Positions 1 through 10,355 of a DNA stretch of 64,000 nt are shown here, piece by piece. The position numbers were made by a program, and so were the translations under genes. Numbering within the stretch: position 1 is the stretch's first letter; the number at the start of each line of letters is the position of its first letter. The stretch is from Schlegelella_A sp038318385. Lineage in GTDB: Bacteria > Pseudomonadota > Gammaproteobacteria > Burkholderiales > Burkholderiaceae_C. The notes beneath the pieces are model-generated. The model worked only from the letters and a program-made list of their open reading frames with translations. It made no database searches and was not told the origin of the DNA. The DNA lies in NCBI GenBank assembly GCA_038318385.1, contig JBBQCD010000010.1:1-64000 (forward strand). The letters run 5' to 3'.

Positions 1-1236
1 GTCGTAGAGCTGCGGCAGCTTCTTGTAGGCGCGCATGCAGACGACGGCGCGCAGCACCAGCCCGTTGCGATCGACGTAGTCCTCGTGGCACTGCGGCTTG
101 GTCTGGTGCTCCGCCGACAGGCGCACGAAGGACTCGTTGCGAAAGCTCGCCGAGTAGCGTGCCGCGAAGCGCAGCGGCCCGAGCCGGCTGCCGTCATAGC
201 TCTCATGGCGCAGGGCGATCGCGCCGGTGGTGTAGTCGCCGACGAAGATGCGGGTGTCCATGGCGCAATCGGTGCGCTCGACGTCCAGACCGCCGGTGCG
301 CGAGAGTTCGCTGCTGCCCCAGCAGCGCATGAAGACATCCGGCGGCACCGGCAGGTGGTAGCGCGCATGGGTGTCGGTCTTCCAGCCCTGCTGGATGAAG
401 CGCTCGGTCAGCGCCGCCTGGTGCAGCAGCAACTGGTCGGTGACGATGCCATAGGCGGCCGTGCGGATCGGCGGCGCGTCGCGACCGCGCGCCAGCAACG
501 CCTCGGCGAAAGACTTCGGCACCAGGAAACTCACTTGCTCGCCGTCGACGCGGCGGGCGACGTTGATGCCAACGACCCTGCCCGACTGGTCCAGCGCCGG
601 TCCGCCGCTCATGCCGGCGCTGAGCGCGCCACCGAAGAAGATCTGCGGATAGAAGCTGCGCCTGACGACACCGTTGTAGGTGCCTTCGGCGACCGCGAAG
701 CCCACGTCCAGCGGGTTGCCGAGGGAGTAGATGCGTTCGCCTTGCGACAGCGGCTGGTCCTCGGGTCGGAACGCCAGCGCGTCGAAGACGCGTCCGGGGC
801 TGCTGTCGGCCGCCTTCAGCAGCGCCAGGTCGTGCAGCACGTCGAGTTGCAGGATCTGCAGCGGCGCTTCGCGGCCGTCGGCGGTGACGTAGACGAGATC
901 GTGGCGCTCGGGCTTGAGCGCGGCCTCGCTGACGACGTGGAAATTGGTGACGATGTGGCCCTCGCGGCTGACGAAGAACCCCGACCCGACCGACGTCTGA
1001 CTGGCCTGGCCCTTGAGCACCGTGCGGATCTGCACCAGCTGCGAGCGCGCCTGCTCGTAGACCTTGCGGGCCGAGAGCGAGACCGGAGCGGTGGGGATCG
1101 GCGCGGCCGCCGCCGAAGCTGCTGGCGAAGGCGAAGCCGGTTCGGATGCCGGAGCCGAGGCCGGCTGGGCCAGCGCTTCAGCGCCGGCGAAGGCGAGCGC
1201 CGCAATTGCGGCCCAGCGCCGAGGAGACGTCTTCAT
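1..1236 (-). CDS. Secreted trypsin-like serine protease (3' end off window)
   Basis: A trypsin-fold (S1 family, HtrA/DegP-like) endoprotease, probably periplasmic. The start is the ATG at 1236, followed by a basic and hydrophobic signal segment ending near EALAQP and an Ala/Pro/Ser-rich linker. The catalytic triad is visible in family context: His in TNFHVV, Asp in HDLALLK, Ser in GMSGGPAL. About 412 codons are in the window with no stop reached, so the C-terminus is missing. After the protease domain there are about 170 residues with several Cys and no PDZ domain that I can recognise, unlike DegP. It is divergent from the NMT1-type transporter that follows. The protease call is firm; the substrate is unknown. 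Confidence 0.85.
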   Translation of the reverse strand, partial: MKTSPRRWAAIAALAFAGAEALAQPASAPASEPASPSPAASAAAAPIPTAPVSLSARKVYEQARSQLVQIRTVLKGQASQTSVGSGFFVSREGHIVTNFHVVSEAALKPERHDLVYVTADGREAPLQILQLDVLHDLALLKAADSSPGRVFDALAFRPEDQPLSQGERIYSLGNPLDVGFAVAEGTYNGVVRRSFYPQIFFGGALSAGMSGGPALDQSGRVVGINVARRVDGEQVSFLVPKSFAEALLARGRDAPPIRTAAYGIVTDQLLLHQAALTERFIQQGWKTDTHARYHLPVPPDVFMRCWGSSELSRTGGLDVERTDCAMDTRIFVGDYTTGAIALRHESYDGSRLGPLRFAARYSASFRNESFVRLSAEHQTKPQCHEDYVDRNGLVLRAVVCMRAYKKLPQLYD

Positions 1237-1379
1237 TCCGGAAGATTCTACGAGTCGCACCGGTCGCGCAGGCCACGCGCAACCCCGTTCGCGAGGAGGC
1301 CGAGGCCTTGCCGGCGCCGCCGGTGGTCTACCCGCTGCTACAGTGGCCTCCCCCCGAGCCTCACCAGGAGTCGACCCGC

Positions 1380-2414
1380 ATGCAACGCCGAACCCTCATC
1401 CGCGCCTCTGTCGTCCTGCCGGCCGCGCTGGCCGTCCCCGCGCTGGTGCGCGCACAGGCGATCGAGAAGACGAAGGTCGCGATCGCCGTCGGCGGCAAGA
1501 ACCTGCTGTACTACCTGCCGCTGACGATCGCCGAGAGCCTGGGCTACTTCAAGGACGAGGGTCTGGACGTCAACATCTCTGACTTCTCCGGTGGCTCTCG
1601 GGCGCTGCAGGCCGTCGTCGGCGGCAGTGCCGACGTGGTCTCGGGGGCGTTCGAGCACACCATCAACATGCAGGTCAAGGGCCAGCGCCTGCGCGCCTTC
1701 GTCCTTCAGGGCCGTGCTCCGCAGATCGTGCTCGGCATCAATCCGAAGACCATGGCCGGGTTCAAGTCGGTGGCCGACCTCAAGGGCAAGAAGATCGGCG
1801 TGACCGCGCCGGGTTCGAGCACCAACATCGTCGCCAATTTCGTGCTCGGCAAGGCCGGCATCAAGCCGAACGAGGTCTCGATCATCGGCGTGGGCGCCGG
1901 CAATGGCGCCGTCGCCGCGATGCGCTCGGGCCAGATCGACGCCATCAGCAACCTCGACCCGGTGATCACGCTGCTGCAGCGCTCGGGCGACCTGAAGATC
2001 GTCGCCGACACCCGCATCGTCGCCGAGGCCGACCGGATCTTCGGGGGGCCGATGCCCGCTGCCTGCCTGTATGCGCCGCAGTCGTTCATCGACAAGAACC
2101 CGAACACCGTGCAGGCCCTGACGAACGCGATCGTGCGCGCCGACAAGTGGATCCAGCGCGCCGGCCCATCCGACATCGTCAAGGCCGTGCCGGAGAGCTA
2201 CCTCCTCGGGGACCGCGCGGTCTACATCGATGCCTTCCTCGCCGCCAAGGGCGCGCTCTCTCCCGACGGCCTGATCCCCGAGGCCGGGGCCGAGACGGCG
2301 CGGCGCGCGCTGGCGAGCATCGACGCGGACGTCGCGGCAGCCAAGGTCGACCTCGGCGCGGTCTACACCAACGAGTTCGTCCGCAAGGCGAACGCGAAGT
2401 CGGCCAAGGCCTGA
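1380..2414 (+). CDS. ABC transporter substrate-binding protein, NMT1/SsuA-like
   Basis: Periplasmic binding protein of an ABC importer, 344 residues. The start is the ATG at 1380, preceded by an AGGAG site and followed by a Tat-like signal (MQRRTLIRAS...ALVRAQ); a longer open frame upstream has no signal-like composition. The mature protein has the NMT1/SsuA pattern: LPLTIAESLGYFKDEGLDV near the N-terminus, then GSADVVSG and ADLKGKKIGVT. This family binds sulfonates, nitrate, thiamine precursors or aromatic acids. The ligand cannot be read from sequence. It is the first gene of a three-gene transporter operon with the ATPase and permease directly downstream. Confidence 0.9.
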   Translation: MQRRTLIRASVVLPAALAVPALVRAQAIEKTKVAIAVGGKNLLYYLPLTIAESLGYFKDEGLDVNISDFSGGSRALQAVVGGSADVVSGAFEHTINMQVKGQRLRAFVLQGRAPQIVLGINPKTMAGFKSVADLKGKKIGVTAPGSSTNIVANFVLGKAGIKPNEVSIIGVGAGNGAVAAMRSGQIDAISNLDPVITLLQRSGDLKIVADTRIVAEADRIFGGPMPAACLYAPQSFIDKNPNTVQALTNAIVRADKWIQRAGPSDIVKAVPESYLLGDRAVYIDAFLAAKGALSPDGLIPEAGAETARRALASIDADVAAAKVDLGAVYTNEFVRKANAKSAKA

Positions 2415-2428
2415 GCGGGGCAGACCGC

Positions 2429-3235
2429 GTGGCGTCGGCCCCCGCCCTCGAGCTCGACCGGGTCGCCTGCACGTTCCTCAGCAAGAACGACCCCGGGCAG
2501 CGCTACACCGCGGTCCGCGACGTCACGCTGGCGGTCGGCCCGGGCGAGTTCGTCTCGGTCGTCGGGCCCACCGGCTGCGGCAAGAGCACCCTCCTCAATG
2601 TCGCCGCCGGCCTGCTGGCGCCCAGCACCGGCAGCGTGCGCGTCTTCGGCGCCGAGCTCGCCGGGATCAACCGGCGCGCCGGCTACATGTTCCAGGCCGA
2701 AAGCCTGATGCCGTGGCGCTCGGCGCTGCAGAATGTTGCCGCGGGCCTGCAGTTCCGCGGCGTCGGCGATGCCGACGCGCAAGCCGACGAGTGGCTGCGG
2801 CGCGTCGGCCTCGGCGGCTTCGGAGACCGCTATCCGCACCAGCTTTCCGGGGGGATGAGAAAGCGCGTCAGCCTGGCACAGACGCTGGTGCTCGATCCCG
2901 ACATCATCCTGATGGACGAACCGTTCTCCGCGCTCGACATCCAGACCCGCCAGCTGATGGAAAACGAGGTCCTGGCGCTGTGGGCCGAGAAGAAGAAGGC
3001 GGTGCTCTTCATCACCCACGACCTCGACGAGGCCATCGCGCTGTCGGACCGAGTGATCGTGCTGTCGGCCGGCCCGGCGTCGCATCCGATCGGCGAGTTC
3101 ACGGTCGACCTGAAGCGTCCGCGCGACGTCGCCGAAGTCCGCACCATGCCGCGGTTCATCGAGCTGCACGAGGCGATCTGGTCGGTGCTGCGCGAGGAAG
3201 TCCTCAAGGGCTACCGGCAACAGCTCGCGGCCTGA
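2429..3235 (+). CDS. ABC transporter ATP-binding protein, SsuB/TauB-like
   Basis: Cytoplasmic ATPase of the NMT1-type importer, 268 residues. It has Walker A GPTGCGKST, a signature LSGGMRKRVSLAQ, Walker B IILMDEPFSALD and the switch His in FITHDLDEA. The start is taken as the GTG at 2429, 14 bases after the binding-protein stop; no ATG lies nearby in frame, and the conserved ABC fold begins about 10 residues later. The stop is followed 10 bases later by the permease ATG, which supports one transcript. The fold and role are certain; the substrate is unknown. Confidence 0.9.
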   Translation: MASAPALELDRVACTFLSKNDPGQRYTAVRDVTLAVGPGEFVSVVGPTGCGKSTLLNVAAGLLAPSTGSVRVFGAELAGINRRAGYMFQAESLMPWRSALQNVAAGLQFRGVGDADAQADEWLRRVGLGGFGDRYPHQLSGGMRKRVSLAQTLVLDPDIILMDEPFSALDIQTRQLMENEVLALWAEKKKAVLFITHDLDEAIALSDRVIVLSAGPASHPIGEFTVDLKRPRDVAEVRTMPRFIELHEAIWSVLREEVLKGYRQQLAA

Positions 3236-3245
3236 GGACGCGGCC

Positions 3246-4073
3246 ATGTGGAAACTGATCAGGCCCCGATCCTCCAACCTGGCGCTGTGGCAGACGCTGC
3301 TGCTGGTCCTGGTCTTCGTCGTCTGGCACGTGCTGACGGCCCCCGGCCTGCTGCCGAACTTCGTCTTCGAGAACGATCGCCAGGCGGCCTTCTTCTTCGG
3401 CGAACCCCTGAAAATCTTCGGCCGCATCTGGGACTGGTTCGTCGCCAATGCCGACATCTACCAGCATCTCTGGGTGACCTTGCTCGAGACCGTGCTCGCC
3501 TTCGCGATCGGCACGCTGCTGGGACTGGGCTTCGGCCTGTGGCTGGCGCTGTCGCCGCTCGCCGCGGCGATCGCCGACCCCTACATCAAGGCGCTCAACA
3601 GCATGCCGCGGGTCATCCTCGCGCCGATCTTCGCCGTCTGGTTCGGCCTGGGCATCGCCAGCAAGGTCGCGCTCGGCGTCACGCTGGTCTTCTTCATCGT
3701 CTTCTTCAACGTCTACCAGGGCGTCAAGGAAGTCAGCCCGGTCGTGCTGGCCAACGCCCGCATGCTCGGCGCGAGCCCGCGCCAGCTGCTGCGCCACGTC
3801 TACCTGCCGAGTGCGACGAGCTGGGTGTTCAGTTCGCTGCACACCAGCGTCGGCCTGGCGTTCGTCGGCGCCGTGGTCGGGGAGTATCTCGGCTCGTCGC
3901 GCGGCGTCGGCTACCTGATCCTGCAGGCCGAGGGCGCGTTCGACATCAACACGGTGATGGCCGGCATCCTGGTGCTGACGGCGTTCGCGCTGCTGCTCGA
4001 TGCCGCCGTCGGCAAGGTCGAGCGGCGTCTGATGAAGTGGCAGCCCGCGGCGGGACAGACCGAGAAGCTCTAA
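3246..4073 (+). CDS. ABC transporter permease, SsuC/TauC-like
   Basis: Inner-membrane permease of the same importer, 275 residues. Hydrophobic segments begin at LALWQTLLLVLVFVVW and continue through FAIGTLLGLGFGLWLAL to the C-terminus. The BPD_transp_1 coupling region is visible around ANARMLGASPRQLLRHVYLPSA, which carries the conserved EAA-type helix. A GAGG-type site and a short gap from the ATPase gene favour the ATG at 3246. A small convergent gene follows. The call is secure at family level only. Confidence 0.9.
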   Translation: MWKLIRPRSSNLALWQTLLLVLVFVVWHVLTAPGLLPNFVFENDRQAAFFFGEPLKIFGRIWDWFVANADIYQHLWVTLLETVLAFAIGTLLGLGFGLWLALSPLAAAIADPYIKALNSMPRVILAPIFAVWFGLGIASKVALGVTLVFFIVFFNVYQGVKEVSPVVLANARMLGASPRQLLRHVYLPSATSWVFSSLHTSVGLAFVGAVVGEYLGSSRGVGYLILQAEGAFDINTVMAGILVLTAFALLLDAAVGKVERRLMKWQPAAGQTEKL

Positions 4074-4130
4074 CGGCTTGAGTCGACCCGAAGGAAGTCC
4101 GCGCGCGGCGGCCGCAGAGCCTGCGCTTGC

Positions 4131-4712
4131 TCAGCGCCTGCGCAGCGATGCGCTGAACTGCTCGTCGAAGGCGCGCCGCGCGCGGATGTAGTCGTTGGCG
4201 CAACCCACCGAGTCGATGTCAGGCCGAGTCCCTTCGCACTGCGGCGGCTTCCTGTAGTAGGCCTGCCACTCGCGCTCCCAGCGGGCGCTGAGGGCCGAGG
4301 CCTGGGCCGCCGCCTGCTCTTCGGCTTCGCGTGCGCGGATCGCCGCGGCGCGGCGCTCGTCGGCGATCGCCTGGGCCTTGGCTCGGGCCTCCTTTTCGAG
4401 CTCCTGCGCGGCGACGAAGTCCAGCCGAGCCGCGCTGCGCTCGCCATTGACGGGTGGGGCGGAGAGTGGTGTTGTCGCCGAGGCGATGGCGGTGGTCGTC
4501 ACGCCGTCCGTCTGCGATGCGCGCCACTGGCGCAACACCGCGGTCGCGATCGCCATCACGACGACACAGAGCACCACCAGCAGCGCCAGATTGAGCATCC
4601 AGCTGGTCGGCTCCGACGTGTCGAACTGCGGCCACGGAGAGCGCCGCTCCACGACAGCCGCGCGCTGACGGCCGCGCCAGTCGGATTGGTCGTGCCGCTC
4701 AGAGTCGTCCAT
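4131..4712 (-). CDS. Small membrane protein with coiled coil, unknown function
   Basis: A protein of 193 residues that I do not recognise. A hydrophilic N-terminus of about 38 residues leads into one strong membrane span (LNLALLVVLCVVVMAIATAVL). Then comes an Ala/Glu/Arg-rich helical stretch (residues about 85-145), likely coiled coil, and a C-terminus with two Cys and several aromatic residues. The ATG at 4712 has an in-frame stop four codons upstream, so it cannot extend further. The 177 bases upstream hold two zinc-ribbon-like Cys pairs in shifted frames (see findings). The real-gene call rests on composition and the membrane span. Confidence 0.6.
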   Translation of the reverse strand: MDDSERHDQSDWRGRQRAAVVERRSPWPQFDTSEPTSWMLNLALLVVLCVVVMAIATAVLRQWRASQTDGVTTTAIASATTPLSAPPVNGERSAARLDFVAAQELEKEARAKAQAIADERRAAAIRAREAEEQAAAQASALSARWEREWQAYYRKPPQCEGTRPDIDSVGCANDYIRARRAFDEQFSASLRRR

Positions 4713-4889
4713 CGAGGGATCTCACGGGCGCATTGTCGCTGGCACCGTTGCAGCTCGGGCAGGTGGCACGTGCCGATAGCGGCCACTTGTCACGACGCCA
4801 TGGTCGTGGCGCCACACCGGGCGCAAAAGTTGACGGGTCCGGGCGCCCGGATGTGCCGGCGGCGCCAGTCAGCAGCGCCCGCCTGGGCC

Positions 4890-6410
<1,521 letters not shown>

Positions 6411-6526
6411 GGTGGTCTCCGGAAATGGGGGAAGCGCTCGACGCCGCGGGCTGTCCGCGCAGGCCCGGTGTCCGCTGTCGCGACGTTATGCTCTCACAGA
6501 TCGGTTCACCCACCGTGAGGCCTGTC

Positions 6527-6940
6527 ATGCTGCGTCCGAACATCGCCGTCGAGGATTTCCATCGACGCCAGGAGGGGCGGCTGCCCGGTCAGTACGGCTT
6601 GCGGATCACGGCCTTGTCCGAGGGACGCCTGTGCGGTGAGCTCACGGTGTTGCCGTGGATGTGGGCGCCGAACGGCTACCTGCACGCGGCCAGCGTGATC
6701 CTCCTGGCCGACACCTGCTGCGGCTACGCCACCGTCGCTCACCTGCCCGAGGGCGCCACGAATTTCACCACGATCGAACTCAAGAGCAACTTCCTCGGCA
6801 CCGCCAAGGAAGGCGTCATCCGGGTCGAGTGCGCCGCCGACCATCTCGGACGCACGACCCAGGTCTGGGGTGCGACGGTCTACGGTCCCGACGACCGGCG
6901 CCTGGCCTTGTTCCGGTGCACGCAGATGATCCTGCGCTAG
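6527..6940 (+). CDS. PaaI-type hotdog thioesterase
   Basis: A protein of 137 residues with the PaaI/YbgC hotdog pattern: NGYLHAASVILLADTCCGYAT corresponds to the HGG..ATLAD region of acyl-CoA thioesterases, followed by TTIELKSNFLGTAKEG. It probably hydrolyses an acyl- or aryl-CoA. The start is the ATG at 6527, which has GTGAGG just upstream and gives the usual family length; an in-frame ATG at 6488 is the alternative. The usual HGG appears as LHAA, so the active-site loop deviates. It is divergent from mmsA, which may indicate shared CoA-ester metabolism. Confidence 0.8.
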   Translation: MLRPNIAVEDFHRRQEGRLPGQYGLRITALSEGRLCGELTVLPWMWAPNGYLHAASVILLADTCCGYATVAHLPEGATNFTTIELKSNFLGTAKEGVIRVECAADHLGRTTQVWGATVYGPDDRRLALFRCTQMILR

Positions 6941-6943
6941 AGC

Positions 6944-6969
6944 GCGATCGCCGCGATAGCCGCGATCGC
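6944..6969. terminator. Candidate hairpin between convergent genes
   Basis: Two copies of the self-complementary octamer GCGATCGC, at 6944-6951 and 6962-6969, can pair to an 8-bp stem with a 10-base loop. They sit just after the thioesterase stop and before the convergent IclR gene. There is no T-tract, so a terminator role is tentative. Confidence 0.35.
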
Positions 6970-7058
6970 CGAGTCGCGATCCGCGCGACGCCGGGTCCTG
7001 TCGCTTCAGGCGCGCCGAGTCGACGGGCAGTCGGCGGCGCGACGTGCCGGAGTGACGC

Positions 7059-7880
7059 TCAGCTGCGCCTTGCCGGCGCGCCCAGGCCCAGCGAGATCCG
7101 TCGCACGGTCTCCAGCAGGGCGGCCCGCGCGGCGGCGATGCTGACCTTGATGTCGCGCTGGCTGAGGTATGGCAGGGTGAGGGCGGCGACGGCCCCGTCG
7201 CTGTGGTCGAAGACCGGTGCGCACAGGTCGGTGACGCCCTGGGTGGTGTCGCTCGGGGCGCGGTAGTGACCTTTGCGCGCGATGGCCGCGAGTTCGGAAC
7301 GGACGCGTGCCGCGGAGAGGCCCTTGACGCCGTTGGCCAGGAGCTCGGCGATCAGTTCGTCCTGGAGCGCTGCCGGTTGGAACGCGGACAACACCCGTGA
7401 CGACGCGCGGTCCGGGCGGAACGGAAAATTCGCGCCGAGGCGCACGCCGAAGCCCATCGGTTCGGGGCTGTCGACCTGGGCGACGACGAGGATGCGGCGC
7501 GCGAAGTGGATCACGAGATGGGCCGACTGGCGTGTCGACTCCGCGAGCTCATGCATGGCCGGGAGCGCGACCGTCAACAGGCGCTTGAGCGGCGGATGCT
7601 GGTGCGCCAGCTCGAACAGGCGCAGGGACAGCCGGTAGGCGCCGTCGGCGCCGCGAATCAGGTAGCCGCGGCGCTCGAGCACGCTGAGCATGCGGAACAG
7701 CTCGGCGGCCGAGCGCCCGAGCCGCTGGGCGATGGCGATCTGCGACAGGCCTTCGCTCTCGGCGGCCAGGAGCTCGAGGATGTCGAGGCCCTTCTCCAGG
7801 GCGGGGGCGGTGTAGAGGGCGTCGGCGCCTTCCACGACCCCGGTGGTCCGGCTCGACTCAGGGGAAACGAGGGGGGGCAT
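7059..7880 (-). CDS. IclR-family transcriptional regulator
   Basis: A protein of 273 residues: a flexible N-terminus, then a winged helix-turn-helix (ALEKGLDILELLAAESEGLSQIAIAQRLGRS, residues about 28-60), then the IclR effector domain with GHYRAPSDTTQGVTDLCAPV near residue 210. The ATG at 7880 is in a G-rich context. It faces the dioxygenase/TRAP operon across only 84 bases, the usual arrangement for an IclR protein controlling a divergent catabolic operon. Inferred role: substrate-responsive control of 7965-13841. The intergenic segment (TTTTACATGCGAAAC, CTTTTATCAATGAATG) is AT-rich compared with its surroundings and is the likely operator and promoter region. Confidence 0.9.
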   Translation of the reverse strand: MPPLVSPESSRTTGVVEGADALYTAPALEKGLDILELLAAESEGLSQIAIAQRLGRSAAELFRMLSVLERRGYLIRGADGAYRLSLRLFELAHQHPPLKRLLTVALPAMHELAESTRQSAHLVIHFARRILVVAQVDSPEPMGFGVRLGANFPFRPDRASSRVLSAFQPAALQDELIAELLANGVKGLSAARVRSELAAIARKGHYRAPSDTTQGVTDLCAPVFDHSDGAVAALTLPYLSQRDIKVSIAAARAALLETVRRISLGLGAPARRS

Positions 7881-7964
7881 GGCTGGGTTTTACATGCGAA
7901 ACTGACTTTTATCAATGAATGACGCGATCCGGTGCCCAGGCGCTGGATCGCTGGAGTGAATGCG

Positions 7965-8813
7965 ATGGCGACCCGATTGTCCGAAGCGCAGGTGCAGGCT
8001 TACCGCGAGCGCGGCATCGTTCATCCGGTGCGCGCATTGCCCGAGGACGAGGCCGTGGCGCTGCACCGGCAGTACCGGTCCCGCGCGGATTTCATCAAGG
8101 GCCGGAACAACCAGAAGCCGCACCTGCTGTTCACCTGGCTCGATGCCCTGGTCCGCGATCCGCGCATCCTCGATCCCGTCGAGGGCCTGCTCGGCCCCGA
8201 CCTGCTGTGCTGGGGAGCGCAGTTTTTCGCCAAGCCTGCGGGCGACGCGGCCTATGTGAGCTGGCACCAGGACGCGACCTACTGGGGGCTTTCGTCGCCC
8301 GACGTCGTCACCGCCTGGGTGGCGCTGACGCCGAGCACCCCCGAATCCGGCTGCATGCAGATCGTTCCCGGCACCCACCGCGAACAGGTTGCGCACGAGG
8401 ATCGATTCGACGACGACAACCTGCTGTCGCGCGGGCAGGAGGTGGCGGTGAAGGTCGATCCGGCCACGGTGGTCGACGTGGTACTCGCGCCGGGCGAGAT
8501 GTCGCTGCACAACGTGCTGCTCTTCCACGGCTCGCAGCCGAACCGGTCGGTGCTGCCGCGCGTCGGCTTCGCGATCCGCTACGTCCCGACGCACGTCCGC
8601 CAGCTCTCGCCGATCCGCGACAGCGCCCTGCTGGTCCGCGGGCGCGACACCCACGGCCACTTCGAGGCCGAGGTATCGCCCGAAGCCGACCTGCACCCGG
8701 ACGCCGTGGCCCGTCACGGCGCGATCATCGACCGGCAACTGCGCATCCTCTACGCCGGCGCGCAGGAGCGCGGCCGTCTCAACCCGAACCGGATTTCCCA
8801 GGAGACAACATGA
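7965..8813 (+). CDS. Phytanoyl-CoA dioxygenase (PhyH) family oxygenase
   Basis: Non-haem Fe(II)/2-oxoglutarate oxygenase, 282 residues. Iron ligands are visible: H101 and D103 in SWHQDATYW, and the distal His in HNVLLFHGSQPNRS, followed by Arg in RVGFAIRYV for 2-oxoglutarate. The ATG at 7965 is preceded by GGAGTGA; a GTG at 7932 is a weaker alternative. Its stop overlaps the ATG of the TRAP binding protein (ATGA), so translation is coupled. It is the first gene of an operon with a TRAP transporter, an alcohol dehydrogenase and a MetX-like hydrolase. The substrate is probably the compound imported by that transporter (inference). Confidence 0.85.
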   Translation: MATRLSEAQVQAYRERGIVHPVRALPEDEAVALHRQYRSRADFIKGRNNQKPHLLFTWLDALVRDPRILDPVEGLLGPDLLCWGAQFFAKPAGDAAYVSWHQDATYWGLSSPDVVTAWVALTPSTPESGCMQIVPGTHREQVAHEDRFDDDNLLSRGQEVAVKVDPATVVDVVLAPGEMSLHNVLLFHGSQPNRSVLPRVGFAIRYVPTHVRQLSPIRDSALLVRGRDTHGHFEAEVSPEADLHPDAVARHGAIIDRQLRILYAGAQERGRLNPNRISQETT

Positions 8814-9781
8814 AGACATTGAAAGCCTGTCTGGCGCTGGCCGCGCTGCTCGCGTCCGTGGCTGCCTCAGCCCAGGACATCAAGATCCGCTTCGCGCACT
8901 CGCTGTCACCGAGCGAGCCTGCGCACCTGGCCGCGGAGTTCTTTGCGAAGAACGTCGCGGCGCGCACCAACGGCAAGGTCCAGATCACGGTCTTTCCGGC
9001 CGAGCAGCTCGGCCCCGGCAAGGACGTCAACGAGATGATCCGCCAGGGCGCCAACGTGATGAACATCACCGACCCCGGGTACCTCTCGGACTTCGTGCCC
9101 GACGTCGGCGTCTTGAACGGCCCCTATCTCATCAAGACGCCGCAGGAGTACGACAAGCTCCTCGCCTCGGCCTGGTTCAAGGGCATCGAGAAGAAGCTCG
9201 AAGCGGCCGGCTTCAAGCTGATCATGGCCAACGGCTTCTTCGGTCAGCGGCATCTGATCGCCGACAAGCCGGTGCGCAAGCCGGAGGACATGGCCGGCAT
9301 GACGGTGCGCGTGCCGCCGAACACGATGTGGATCGAGACCTTCAAGGCCATGGGTGCGCGGCCGACGACGGTGCAGTGGTCGGAGGTCTACAACGCGCTG
9401 TCCCAGCATGTGGTCGAAGCCGCGGAAGCGCCGCTCGGCTCGCTCTGGGGTTCCAAGCTGCAGGAAACGCGCAAGGTGATCTCGATGACCGGCCACTTCA
9501 CGGCCTTCGTCATGTGGCCGATCAACGCCGGCTTCTTCGACAAGCTGCCGAAGGACGTGCAGCAGGTCCTGCTCGAGGAAGGCGCCAAGGCCGGCGCCGA
9601 GATGACGCGCCTGACCCTCGCGAGCCAGGACGAATACATCGCCAAGTTCAAGTCCGCCGGCGTGACCTTCGTCAACGATGTCGACGTGCCGGCATTCCAG
9701 AAGGCCACGGCCAGCGTCTACAAGGCCTTCCCGAAGTGGACGCCGGGACTGCGCGAGACGGTGCTCGCCAACCTCAAGTGA
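8810..9781 (+). CDS. dctP: TRAP transporter substrate-binding protein DctP
   Basis: Periplasmic solute receptor of a TRAP transporter, 323 residues. It has a clear signal peptide (MKTLKACLALAALLASVAASAQ) and the DctP/SiaP fold markers IRFAHSLSPSEPAHLAAEFFAK, GMTVRVPPNTMWIETFKAMGARPTTVQWSEVYNAL (the carboxylate-binding Arg lies in VRVP). The start overlaps the dioxygenase stop by four bases and has GGAG upstream. TRAP receptors bind organic acids through the conserved Arg; the ligand here is unknown but is likely linked to the flanking oxygenase and dehydrogenase. Confidence 0.93.
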   Translation: MKTLKACLALAALLASVAASAQDIKIRFAHSLSPSEPAHLAAEFFAKNVAARTNGKVQITVFPAEQLGPGKDVNEMIRQGANVMNITDPGYLSDFVPDVGVLNGPYLIKTPQEYDKLLASAWFKGIEKKLEAAGFKLIMANGFFGQRHLIADKPVRKPEDMAGMTVRVPPNTMWIETFKAMGARPTTVQWSEVYNALSQHVVEAAEAPLGSLWGSKLQETRKVISMTGHFTAFVMWPINAGFFDKLPKDVQQVLLEEGAKAGAEMTRLTLASQDEYIAKFKSAGVTFVNDVDVPAFQKATASVYKAFPKWTPGLRETVLANLK

Positions 9782-9818
9782 CGGCGCCGACCGACGCCTC
9801 TGCGGTGACGGGCCTCCG

Positions 9819-10340
9819 GTGAGGGCCGCCGCTGCAGGCCGCAGCGGACCGTTCGACCGTTTCGAGGAAGCGGTCGCGGGCGCTGCCCTCGTCGTCGTCA
9901 TCCTGGCGACATGCTGGGGCGTGGTCACCCGTTACGTGACGGAGCAGCCCGCGACCTGGTCCGGCGAAGTCGCTGCCATCGCCTTCGCCTGGCTGGTTTT
10001 CGTGGGGGCGGCGGCCGGCTTCAAGTACGGCATGCACGTGGCCATCGACATGGTCGTCGGTCTGTTGCCGGCGCGGCTGCGCCGCATTCTGCTGATGCTG
10101 GCCGACGGACTGGTGCTGGTCTTCCTGGCCACGCTGCTGGTGCTGTCGGTGCAGTTCTCGATCGACGCCTGGGGCGATCCGACGTCCGTGCTGCGCCTGC
10201 CGCGCACGGTCATCTACGCATCGGTCGTCGTCGGCAGCTTGTGCATGCTGCTGCGCTTTGCGCGCGTGGCCTGGCGCCACGCCCACGGCCTGCCCGGTGC
10301 GTGGCTCGATGTGCCCGGCGCGGTCGGTGCCGAACTCTGA
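9819..10340 (+). CDS. dctQ: TRAP transporter small permease DctQ
   Basis: Small membrane subunit of the TRAP transporter, 173 residues with four predicted spans (starting ALVVVILATCWGVVTRYV). Family marks include TWSGEVAAIAFAWLVFVGAA and FKYGMHVAIDMV, the typical DctQ loop. The start is assigned to the GTG at 9819, 37 bases after the DctP stop; no ATG is available before the first span. The stop is 15 bases from the large permease start. Confidence 0.88.
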   Translation: MRAAAAGRSGPFDRFEEAVAGAALVVVILATCWGVVTRYVTEQPATWSGEVAAIAFAWLVFVGAAAGFKYGMHVAIDMVVGLLPARLRRILLMLADGLVLVFLATLLVLSVQFSIDAWGDPTSVLRLPRTVIYASVVVGSLCMLLRFARVAWRHAHGLPGAWLDVPGAVGAEL

Positions 10341-10355
10341 AGAGACCGGACTGTC

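Noticed and set aside
85..1524. Long plus-strand open frame across the protease gene
   Set aside because: It is Arg/Ala/Asp-rich shadow sequence opposite the protease, which shows an intact catalytic triad and signal peptide on the minus strand.
6944..6969. GCGATCGC octamers as HIP1-type repeats
   Set aside because: HIP1 is a cyanobacterial genome-wide repeat; here only a local pair is seen and it is better explained as a hairpin.
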